From Apostichopus californicus (taxonomy: Eukaryota; Echinodermata; Holothuroidea; Aspidochirotida; Stichopodidae), in the NCBI GenBank assembly GCA_020650975.1, contig JAIPMN010001537.1, positions 1 to 37,415 of the forward strand: a stretch of DNA of 37,415 nucleotides. Reading direction: 5' to 3'. The translations under genes were made by a program, and so were the position numbers. The notes beneath the pieces were generated by a model that did not search any database, was not told where the DNA came from, and saw only the letters and a list, made by a program, of their open reading frames with translations. How positions within the stretch are numbered: position 1 is the stretch's first letter; each line of letters begins with the position of its first letter. This document shows, piece by piece, positions 23,201 to 34,600 of this stretch.

Positions 23201-23907
23201 ATACAGTTTCATCAAGTCCCATGTGAACATTACTGCTGTTATATTTACACCTTTCAGCTATGTGTTGCTGTACCCATGCACGTTTAAAATGGACGTGAGT
23301 AGAAGACGGTTGTATATGACAATTACTTTTAGAAATGACACACAACCAGCCATCTGCCTACAATAACATACTCTATCATTGAGCAACGAAAAGTTCAAAT
23401 TCTAACCACAGACTGTATTTTGGTTCAAAGACAACACGCTCTTTTACGCGATATACACGAAAGCAACAAAGGACATAAAATCAGAGAAGCAAGTGAGTGT
23501 ACCTAGCTATCTGACATTTAAATATTAGAGACTATAGTGACTCACACAGATAGCGAGGACTCTTTTGAAAGATTAAATAAACACTTACCTCTGTCCTGTG
23601 TAACTGATAGCATGAAACAAATGAAAACATAACATAAATTCTCATAATACTCAATCATATTTCATAGCAACATACGAGCAAATGTACGAGCACATTCACT
23701 GAATGTTTTCATTACGAAGAGGTCGCTGAGAGAGTGTTACAGTGATTGACTTTCAGAACTTCGAATCTGGATTAATATAAATAGGATTCAAGAAATATAG
23801 CAGTGTCGTATTTGTCAATTAACAACTAGCGAAGAACTCTAGGAATCCCCCTCAAGTCATTGTAATGACCTCACAGGTTCATGGGTTCATAGCCGGGAAC
23901 ACCAAGG
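20257..23907. other. Non-coding stretch with decayed transposon traces at its left end
   Basis: Helix-like minus-strand fragments broken by stops at about 20460-20700 may belong to the transposase remnant. A plus frame of 116 codons (21692-22042) has a hydrophobic segment (YYILSVVLVHYFIHVSL) but no recognised family, no codon bias and no splice context, and it is probably chance. A candidate minus-strand exon at 23589-23645 is described in the findings. Confidence 0.45.
22339..22453. repeat. Nested inverted repeats in a locally GC-rich patch
   Basis: The outer arms CATGCTTGTT (22339-22348) and AACAAGCATG (22444-22453) are perfect. Inside them, GCTGCG (22387-22392) pairs with CGCAGC (22420-22425). 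The loops are large. The patch is richer in G+C than its surroundings, but no exon or RNA gene was recognised. Confidence 0.4.
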
Positions 23908-24155
23908 ATAATAATAATAATCATCAGTTATTTTTACCACGCTTAAGCGACCGCAAATGTAGGATTAACCCGAAAGCGCTTATGGATTACAACTAACACG
24001 TCGGGTGGCTTCCAATTTAACATTTTTTAACTCAAATTTGGAACCTTTTCAATTTAGAAAATCAGTTCAGATGGGAAAAACCGTAGATTGCTCTTGAATG
24101 AAAAACCGGACCCGGCCGGTTATCGAACCCGGAACCTCCCGATTGCTAAGCCACA
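23908..24155 (-). mobile_element. tRNA-derived SINE, 5'-truncated
   Basis: Read on the minus strand, the element begins with a tRNA-like anticodon-loop segment (GGCTTAGCAATCGGGAGG), then a near-canonical RNA polymerase III B box, GGTTCGATAAC (24119-24129), within CCGGGTTCGATAACCGG. A non-tRNA body follows. It ends with a G+C-rich TAAGCGCTTTCGGGTTA...GGTCGCTTAAGCG segment and a TAAAAATAACTG...(ATT)n tail (23908-23925). A tRNA head, an unrelated body and a short microsatellite tail are the usual SINE design, and AAGCGCTTT-type ends with (ATT)n are widespread in invertebrate and deuterostome SINEs. The A box is missing or degenerate, so the copy is probably truncated and inactive. Confidence 0.6.
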
Positions 24156-24909
24156 TTGCTTCAAATGATGAAAACAGCTTGAACCGTATTGAAGAAGATT
24201 CTAACATAAAGAAACACCAGATGCTATTTAACCTATAGCAATACTTTTGTATCTTTATTTACAGTAACTCATTTCTACTTAAAGCGAATGGGATAATTAA
24301 AAGTATAGAAACAGAAACAGACAAACATGGGTCCCTTAAGTAGGAGACGATGAGTTTGATTTGTTTTTTTATGAATACATTTCAACCCCTGTGAGATAAC
24401 GTATCCCAAGATTTCCGCTTATTAAAACAATGAACCCCTCAAGTACATCTGCTGATAGTAGTAAACAATGAACAACAGGTGCCGTAGGCCTATAGGCATA
24501 TAAACCAATGACAATTTGCCGACATTTTACGAAACCTATGTGGCTAATAACGTCTGTGTAAGGTATTGTGATTTGATGTTTTGCTTAGTTGTAATGCCGA
24601 GTTTATGGATGAAACAGTTCAATCAAACTTGTTACTCACTGACGGGACTTGTATACATACTCCCACATCAATGGTATGAAGTGTATTTTGCCGTTTGAAG
24701 ACAGTGGTGAGGTGTGATGGAGGCAAATATGACGTCATTCTCGTGTGGACAGTGGTGCATTTAGCTGCAAGCACCTCATTATAGTAGCAGTTTCAGCACA
24801 TAGAATATACTTGTTAATTTAGCTACAAGTTTGATTAATCAGTCTGCTATTAGATAAGATATAGGTCCTAAAGGTTAAGCAGTGCTAGAACCCTAAGATA
24901 CCATACCGG

Positions 24910-24936
24910 CCTCCCCCTCCCCTCCCCCCCCCCCCC
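24910..24936. repeat. Polypyrimidine C-rich tract
   Basis: CCTCCCCCTCCCC is followed by a run of 13 C. The complementary minus strand can form a G-quadruplex. Similar C tracts occur at 6240-6248, 14021-14040, 28051-28066 (followed by nine A) and 34029-34047. Confidence 0.85.
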
Positions 24937-24960
24937 TTCGCGGGCAAGATCCCCACAACA

Positions 24961-25010
24961 GCCTGCAGGGAAGTGTCCATGCAGGCCGCTTGACCTTTGG
25001 GAGTCAAAGG
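24961..25010. repeat. Two adjacent short hairpins after a C-rich tract
   Basis: The first hairpin pairs GCCTGCA (24961-24967) with TGCAGGC (24980-24986). The second pairs CCTTTG (24994-24999) with CAAAGG (25005-25010) around a 5-nt loop. They follow the polypyrimidine tract at 24910-24936 and form the most G+C-rich patch in this part of the window. No function is apparent. Confidence 0.5.
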
Positions 25011-25619
25011 CATTTGTCTTATATGTCTATTGGATAATCCGACTCTAACCTAAGTCTTCATACTTGTTTAAAGAAAGAGACCACGTTTCTTGAGGTATAG
25101 TAAACATACCACCCGACATTTAACTAACATATCTGTACTTTTGAGTGTAGGCTATTTGCTTTACGGGAAACATAATAAGTTACACAAGCCACTCCATAGT
25201 TTTAGCTTGAGGAGGCCCGTGAAACGAGTTTGCATGCGTTTGTCGCAAGATGTATCATTGGTAATGTTCCATCCAGACGCCATTTTCAGTGACGGGTAAA
25301 TAAACTTTGGGAGAAAAGTAGTTGATGAGAAGCATTGGTTGGAATGGTAGATCAACAGTATATTGGCCCCAAAATGCGACGATTTGTTCAAGAGTAATAA
25401 CAAGTGAGCTGCATATACCCTGAACAGGTCAAGTTATACAAATGAGATAAACAGAGCTCTATGTAATTCTTCAATGTCTTTCTGCTTTCTACCACTGAAG
25501 TCAAATCCATGTTTAAACGATAGCCTTCCGTGGGATGATGATAAAAATATGACTTTGCCTCTTCGTTCCCAGAACGCTTCCAAAAAGTTTTAAAAGCCAA
25601 TACTAAGTGGAAAGCTCTC

Positions 25620-25640
25620 AAATAAATAAATAAATAAATA
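25620..25640. repeat. (AAAT)n microsatellite
   Basis: Five tandem AAAT/AATA units are present. Confidence 0.9.
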
Positions 25641-28600
25641 CAAAAGACCTGCAGATCTGTGAATTCTCTAAACGACTGTACTGGAGTAGAAGCTAATGTA
25701 TATTTGTTTGTTTGGGCTTTTTAGAAAGAGTTAGGACTTCTGACGTATGTAGATAGCAGGCGACTTTTAATACAGATGATACGAATAAGCATGCATCTTA
25801 AAGAGCAAGATGGGCCCGAGTTCCAACGAATACAGAACATCTAATCAGTTACTGAATGAACTTTCAACCAATCAAATTAAACGACACAGGAACTGCATGA
25901 AGGTAACAACAAAAGAAGCAGCTTGCAACTTTTCACGAATATATATGGAATCTTACTTATATCGATTCTTGTTTATCACATAGTTTATGTTACGAAGTAC
26001 ATTATTCATATTTAATTAGTATTACTACTTTATGAAGTTGGGAAATTTCTCGCGAATAGCTTGGTACTGTTTAACTAGAACATATAGTGTTCTTCACCAG
26101 CTACATAACTATATAATCTTAATAACTAATCAATTACACACATAACAAACATTTTCCACTAATTAATGCAACTTAGACAATATCTATAGCATATTGTCTA
26201 TGTATTATTAGATAAAATATCTTATACATTCAACTTTTCATTAACATATGCATGGAAAATGTTCCGTAACATTACCAGTCATTACATCGACGTCAAACAA
26301 TTTGTGTTTGAACCTGAAAAACGCTGAGAAATTTTCAATTTTTCATGTTGCATTATCGTTTACCATACCACACCACTACAAGATATTCCCATTGAAGGGC
26401 CTCGCTTTTCTGCAACACAATTCTGTTCTTTCTTTCTCCTCCTCTCCTCCTCCCTTTTTCTTTATTTTCATCTTTTTTTATATATTCTTGGAAACATTTC
26501 TAATACCCATTGACTGATGAATCGCATGAACTTAGCGAAGAGATTTATCTGTCTTCACTTTTCATCGTAATTAATCTCAGAGCACAGAAAGGTGTTTACA
26601 AGCCCATTCAAAATCAATTCATATAAACATTTCAGCCGAGTTACCGCGTCATCCGAGAGCTTCTTGCCGGGAAGAAAAAAGTCCTATAATTTATCGCTTT
26701 CTCTTAATAGTATATTGAACAATGACAAAAAAAATATGATAAATGTACCATATACCTTATAATTTCCGCTTTAATGAATAGTACTTGTTAATCAACACTG
26801 TCAGAGAACAATGTTGCCACTTAAAGAAACACGTGTAGAGTAGAGGTAACGTCAAGTTACATTCGTAATCATAAGTATATATGGGGGTCGGCAAACTTGA
26901 TAACATTCAATGGACACTTACATGTGGAACTATATATCTACCGATAATGTCGTTACACTATGCATTATGTATGACTGAATTTGTATGCTATTAGTTATTA
27001 AATGAAATTTGAAATGACTCGATGATTTCGTTTAAAACAATTTTGTTTGTTTCTTAGTCTCAAATTGTCCTTCAAGACCTCACGTTCATATTTGGTAGAT
27101 TCCGGATTGCTTCATTGGTGCTGTCTCTTATTTTCGGAGGATTTACTTCTTAAATATATAAATAATACCAGACACAATTAAAGTTTTCATTCTTCCATCT
27201 GGATATATGAATATGAAGGAACATAAACAAGTATATCTTTTTAGATTTGCAACGTCACATCCAGCCTGATAAAATCTCTCCTACCATCAAACAACATGGG
27301 ATTTTTTTTTTCTTGTTTTAATAACAATTGAAAAAACGAAAAATCAGTAATAATTATTAAGTCACAATTATATTTTGCAATACCAGATTGGAAACGAGTC
27401 TTGGGTAATGATTTCAGCGAATGCTAGGAGAAAAATCACTAAGGAGTCTGCCTTATTTACGATGCCATGTGTGACATGTTGATTTACTTTTCATACAAAT
27501 TATACTACTTTACTGTTAACTCTAACTATGTGTCACACAACACACCGGAAACTGGGATTCCCGAAACGGGTTAGTCCATATCTGTCCTTGTTTAATTTGC
27601 CACCATTTTATTTGTTCCCTTCTTTAAAATGTGACTGATATTATTTATCCAAACGATACCGAACATTAGAGCTGCGCCCAGTATATATACTTTTTCGTCT
27701 CTGTTTTCTGTCATCGGCGAAATTGGCGTTCGTCAATTTACCTGTCAAACAATGATTTCAGTCTAGACAGGCATCGTGCTGTTATCACTAACATTTCCTT
27801 AGACTAGAAAAAGGCTTTGACACGGATATATATCTTTGATATACAAGTACGTCATGAGAAACCAAGAAATCTTTCATGAAAATTGGATCATTTTTCAGAT
27901 AATTTAGGACCAAATATTGCACATCTCGATAGCAACCGGAAAAATACTTACTATATACGGTCTTGCAATTTTATCATTTATCATATCTTACACCTGTAGA
28001 TATATTCTTTCTTTTACTTATATATAACCACATGACAACAGTGAATCCAACCCCCACCCCCCCCCCAAAAAAAAACCCCGCACATATTTGCTACTTGAAG
28101 GCTTAATACCACCTTCGGCGTCTAGTGAAACTTCTTGATTTTTGAACGACCACACTTAAGGTACTGTAGAATGATGTGATGTCATAGCCTCATAGGTCAT
28201 AGCTGCATTTGAAGTTTGTGTATTCTTGCTGTTATTGGATCCTTCTGGATTTGCATGCCTATTTTTTATTTTTTTTATTTGTTATTTTATTATATTTTGC
28301 TTTTGTCTCTCTCTTTTTGCTTGGTCTCTTCGTTAAGTCTTCTAGATTACTTAACTTAACACACCCCTAAAAAGATTTTGAAAGATTCCATCACAAAATA
28401 TTCTTCTTTATAATTGACTTAAAAATTGCGTATTTTCTTTTGTATATATTGTTTGAAACAACAAAATCGAACACAAATATTGGGATAAAGACCGGAAACC
28501 TATTCAACTTCCATTTTTGCAAAATACATCCAGATCAAAAATTCCCTAAAGCGATGCCATGGTGATAGAAAATCCATTCAAGAAAACTTACACATGAAAT

Positions 28601-31600
28601 GACAACAGTTAATTTTTTTTTGGAATATGTCCAATTATCGTTTGGATTCATTTCTTCGCCAATAATTGGCTGTAATTCCCTGGGGTTAATATGTTCATGT
28701 TTCATATACATATATTACCCTCGAAAATTGCCCCTACTATACTCAACCGAAACACTAAAAATGTTTCAAGAAGAAAATGTGCTCTAAGGTTCTAACTAAA
28801 AAGGGGGGAATACAACGAGCTGTTAAGACTGCGGCAAAAAAGGAAAGTTAAATTAACAAGAGTTCTCAAGGGAATCACATCAAATTTTGGAGTGTGTTAT
28901 CAAGTTTCATCTGCCAGGGAAGCTGTCGCTAACTCTTTGAGTGCGTCGCAACACCTCGGGACTCTGCCAATCACATATATGGTGATATATCGACAGACTA
29001 GTTTCTCTCTTATGTATATGGTCAATATTGTCTAGTATAAAATAGTTTGAAAACTTGAATTAGGCAAAAAACAAAATATTCATAAAAAAAAATATGATAA
29101 AAAAAAAAATCAATAAGAAAATGATCTAGGTGGCATATCCACATTCTCCTGAAATAACCCTTTCGTGAACTTCGGTAATGTGAGAGTACAATGGTACGTC
29201 TGTATAATGATGTGATGGGCAAACGTCATTAGGGAATAATCGTTCAAAAATCTAGCAATGATAGTTCAAACGAAAGTTTGACGATCTTCCTTGACATGGA
29301 ACATCCATTTGCCTATTCCTTCACACATTACATAACGTCACATTTAGTGGTTTTAGTTGCCAACCAATCAAATGTACACGCCATGCGCTCTGACATTTTA
29401 CAAATTGTAATAAAATGTTCAAACGTCATGTATAGTTTTCCGCATAAAGAATAGACAAAACATGCAGCCCACTATCAAGTAACAAAGTATATACACACGC
29501 TGAAAAACATGACGTCATACAGTGAACGACCTAGGCTATCTCTTGCATGTATGCATAATGGAAAACTAATTATTATCTGGTGCTGCAAGCAGACCCTACT
29601 TCAAAATAGCAGTGATGCAATCGTCCTTAAATCCACACTCGCTTATTTATGAACTAAACAATCATCTCATTATAACAGTGAAAACACAAAATGCACTGTC
29701 CTAATGTCCCGTCTGCGCTAAAGCGAAAGTAGCAATTACACATGCGCAGAGGCGTGACGTCATACAAAAAAACGACCAACAACCTTCAAGCTCAAGGAGA
29801 AATAAAAGAAAAACAAAAGATTATGAAAAGATACTACCTCTTTACATGTGTTGCAGAGGCCATCGTACTAGACTAACACATAAAATACGATCGTCCATAA
29901 ACCCTGTATATATTCTATTTATATGTTACTCATCTAACGCTTAAGGCATTTGGCATCTACCGACGGCATCAGCAGTTGGATGAACAGTTTAAATATAGAT
30001 CATTAAATAGGTCAACGTGATTCATTATGTTCATTATACCATGGAATCATCTTTGAACAGAACACTCTAGAATCAAATCATAAGAGTGGATATCCTGTTC
30101 AGCTATGCATCGACCACCGCTGTAATACAATCAAGCGATTAAAATTAAATTTGTCATCGAGTTTTCTCGCAAGCGCAGTTGCAGACAGTTATATATCGGT
30201 GCAAAGCGATTACCTCGCATAAAGAAAAAGGTGAAATTTGAGAACTTCGATCTTTGGATAAAACAAAAGGCAAACAAAATTGAAGTAATGGATTTCAATC
30301 AACGTATAAAACGGGTATTGAGCTTCTTGAGGTGTCAGAGTATTTGCTATTAAGGTGGCTTAAAAGTTATTACTAACATTAAGGTCACTGACATAGTGTT
30401 ATTAATGAACAAAAGTAATGTAAAGCGAACACCAGCCAACCTATTGATCACTGCATAGAAGAAGAAAAAAAGCTTTCAAAATGCAAAGTTAATAGCACAG
30501 ATCTGTTAACTCTATGACACAAAACTGTCTGCAAACGATGGAAGTGCATTGTTTTAACATGTTGACGAGCAAATAATGCATGTTGTGGGCTATCTTGCAT
30601 CAATATATGAATTTATTCGGCATTTCATTCCACTTTGAAAATGGAAAATACTTTCATAAGGATGAACATAGATTAATTCTATACAGTTGTATTCATAAGA
30701 TATAATTGGACAGTACTTTGAAAATCAGGAACTTTTCGAACATTTTTCTCTTTTCCTTAATCTGGGTTACAGATCATTCTGCTATGCATTTTAATGTCTT
30801 TAAATTTCGCATTTATGTAAATATAAAGCAAACATTCAGTGACTGGTCAGAAGCCCAGTGTACCCAGACGTCAGTGAAATCAGTGATCCAGCTCCGATTT
30901 ACGATCAGAAAATACCAAGTGCATGATTGATGTTATACAGTATACAAATACACCTACTTGAAACAACTATATATAGCTGTGAAAAGTCCACTTTTAATCA
31001 ATCCCAACTGCCAAATATAGCTTTCGTTCATTGCACTTTTCTACAGAATATCCCAAAGGATATCGGGAGATCAATTCAATTTTCGTAATGTAAACCCACC
31101 TTGGCCGGTCAAACTTTAAAGTGTTCTTGTTATAAACGCTATAGGCCTATCCTCTAAGAGTATAGGATCTTGATACAGCCTACAGCGGTAGTCAATTTAG
31201 CAAACCTTAACTATGCACACACGCACTTACTCTGTACTATCTCTCTTAATTTTCTCTCGTAAGTTGTTCGCCGTCGGACATTTTTTGGCCAACTTTCGAG
31301 AGGAGACTGATAACTATAAATATCCTGAGCGTAATTAGAAGACCTATAGTACAGACAAATGACATAGACTTGCCCTGTTGATGACACTTCGCCAGGCTGC
31401 ACATCTTATGCTACACGTGTTAGGCGCTGCGTCATCAAACCATGAAATGCACACTTAAGTATGTGATGACTCATTCTGACTAGTTCGACGCTAGAGACAC
31501 TTAGTCGGGCGAAAATTCAAATCGGACGTTTGCGTTATAGTTTACTATCGTTGCCACATGCTGATAATGGTGATATTATTGGCCATAATTAACAAACGAT

Positions 31601-34600
31601 GGCCGAACACACGCTCATTGAGACAAGAGGTGAATCTGCACGGAAATCCGGAATATAGCAATTGACTATAGAAATGGGATTGATATAAATATGAATTACA
31701 AGATATAAAAAGATAAACGTGTTCAATATTCAATGCCAGCTTGTGAAGTGCTATGTTTGACATCGTTATAATATAGATAGATAGATATATATTTATGCAG
31801 GATGAAGGTAGCCTTCATGTATATTATCAAGTGAGATTGACATAATGTTCTCTATCGACATATTCTTAAAGTTAGTGATAGCAATTCATCCACTATGGAT
31901 GGATCACAGTCATAGACGGTTAATATAGATAACACGATCACCGCGTCGTTGCAATAAATTTCACTTTACGCGTCAAAGCTCCAAACGTATATTTCCAGTT
32001 ATACTCACGCTAGTAAAAGACATTTCCGAACTTAAAAGACGTTGCTATACTTCTAGGACATGTTTTATGGGTCTTTTCGTATGCGCATTAAGAAACCCCC
32101 AAATAATATTTCAACTCCTTCAGGGCGATCATTGACGGTGGAAACTAGTCGTAACTTTCTACTGCGGATTTGGGTAAGAATGTACATGACCATGCTCGAA
32201 AGATATAAATCTTTAGGAGTAATGTTTATGGGAGTATATGAATCACAACGTGACTTGCGCGCTACGCAAATGCATACCTCAACTATACATCATGTGTACG
32301 TACTTAGTAGCAGGCACTCCTATAACATAACGCAGGGTGTGGCGTATAATCAGTCCTACATCGAAATTAACTAATTTATAGCTTCTTTTACGACTACTAA
32401 AATCTGTTAATGAGCACATTAAAGCAGTAGGTAGGGCCTCTTTTATTTCTAAACTTTCACAAATGATAAACTGTCCTCCCGAGTACCCAGTAGATTCACA
32501 CCAGTGACCAGTATAAGGACGTTCTCGTAACGTGTAATATCACGTTTAACTATATGCATAACAACGCCATGATTTATTTAATTATGTTATCACAGAAAGG
32601 TGCAATTAGCTGATAAATGGGAGATTTCACATAAACCTATGAAAGAAATGTTGACAAATATTACGTTTCGATTTTTGGTTCGGAAACTAACGACCCATTC
32701 TCGCACTTGCTTTGACACAAAATACAAAACTGGAATAACATATTTCGTGACTTTCGTGTTTATTGGTTTGGTGTATGTCTTCATATTAAATATTCGACCA
32801 TATTCGACCTTAAGATCCCTGAAATACCACCAATGTAATATATGTTATACACATCTTTCTGTCCTCTGTTTTTAATATTTATATTTTTTCATTTTAGATG
32901 AAACGGTTTGATCATACAGAAATAATTTTTGATGTACAAGTCATTTAGCCACAAGTTCCAGAATGTAACAGACCGCCCAGTAGAAATCAGCCGGTACGAT
33001 GTTATCCTCCTATTTTGTTAAACTCTGAGATTTCCTCGACAGTTTGAAACTGAGCACAAAACAGGAGTCAAACATTGATCATGATTGCCACATCGTCAGG
33101 TATACAAGATTTCTCTTTTCGACCCACATTGTCAAACATATACGTCTCAAAATCTCTGTCTATAAGTGGCAGAGGAGAAGACCCAGCCGGGAAACGACGA
33201 AAAGTTCGTCTTTAGTTCATCAAAATCTATGGTATGTTACTATGTCATCCATCACAACACATGTCGCGTGGACATGATCAAAACGGATTAAAATGCATCG
33301 GTTGTCAAACATCATTTATGTAATAACTGAAATTGGATCGACGGCGTGTAAATATTGAATAAATCATTCAATATTTCAAGGAAACCTTAAATCAGCTGTT
33401 CTACTTCTCTTGATGACTTATCTCACATGAACAGTTAAATATTAAAATATTATTTATTAATATTATAAGGAAGTAAAGATGACATGTTTGCAACAATATA
33501 AATAATGTTGATGTTCACGACATCAGAACGCACTTTGTATATGCAACAGATGCTATATAACCTAGTACAGCAATGTGGATCGTAGTAAATTTGAAACTAG
33601 TTATTTATTTACATATAGGCCTGTATCATTTATATATATTTTTTTTATATATATGTTTCTAATACCTTCGCTCTCCTACGTATTCTCGGGTCGTGTGACT
33701 GTTTTCTAAACCAATGAATATCCAACCTAAACTGTCAAAACGGAAAGTTTCATAAAACCATATAGCGCCATTGTGGACCGCAATGAGATGAGGTAAGCAA
33801 TGTTATCGGAATTAGGCAGAAAGATGTTTTATATACATTTCAGTTATAAACATTTTAGTGTTCCTCAAACAGTTTTCGCAATAGGTGCAAAGACATATAA
33901 CGGTATGCAATTTAAATGTCTTTTTCAATGATTCTCTGTCGTGGTAGGCTTTATTTTATTTTCGAAATATAAGAGTCTTATTCATCAGATGCTTTCTCTA
34001 TGTGCATACGTGTATTATCTGCAAACCACCCCCCCCCCCACCCCCCCTCTCACCACTCCAAAATACTAAATGTTATGTTTTGGTCGCATTTCATTTTCTA
34101 CATTTCATTGTCGGGCTGATTGCCAAAACAACACGTTCCAAGATTGTGTTGCCCTATATGCTGGTCACCAACAAATGTGCACTTTATATTTATATACTTT
34201 GAATACTTCGCACATCGTGTAGCGGTTTGCAAATGAAAAGGGAGAAAATAAGCCTCATTTTCTCAATTAGCGATGACCGTAAACTGAGAGTTACAATTCG
34301 ACGTTTCATGTCATGTGCTGTTGCTTTCTGTTTTAATACATCTTGTTTACAATAATTTGGTATAAAAAAAAAGGAAACTCGAAAAAACCTGTAACTTAGG
34401 ATATTTTATTTCGTCATGACGGCTGCGTGTTTTCGGCAAAGCTGTCACAAACTCTTAAGTAAGTTGTCCTCCGAGGTTAATTCATTTCATTTAAACCTTA
34501 CGTGACGAAGAATTATTGTTCCCGTATACGAAAGTAATAACAAGCTATGCGTTGTAATGAACGCCACTACGGGGACGTCGAAATGTCATATTCATCTTCT

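Noticed and set aside
24119-24129. Functional tRNA gene
   Set aside because: Only the B-box half is present; there is no acceptor stem or A box, and the downstream body is SINE-like.
24961-25010. Bacterial-type terminator hairpins
   Set aside because: The genome is eukaryotic, there is no upstream gene, and no T tract follows.
32060-32374. 104-codon plus frame
   Set aside because: No recognisable motif, and its composition is like the surrounding non-coding DNA.
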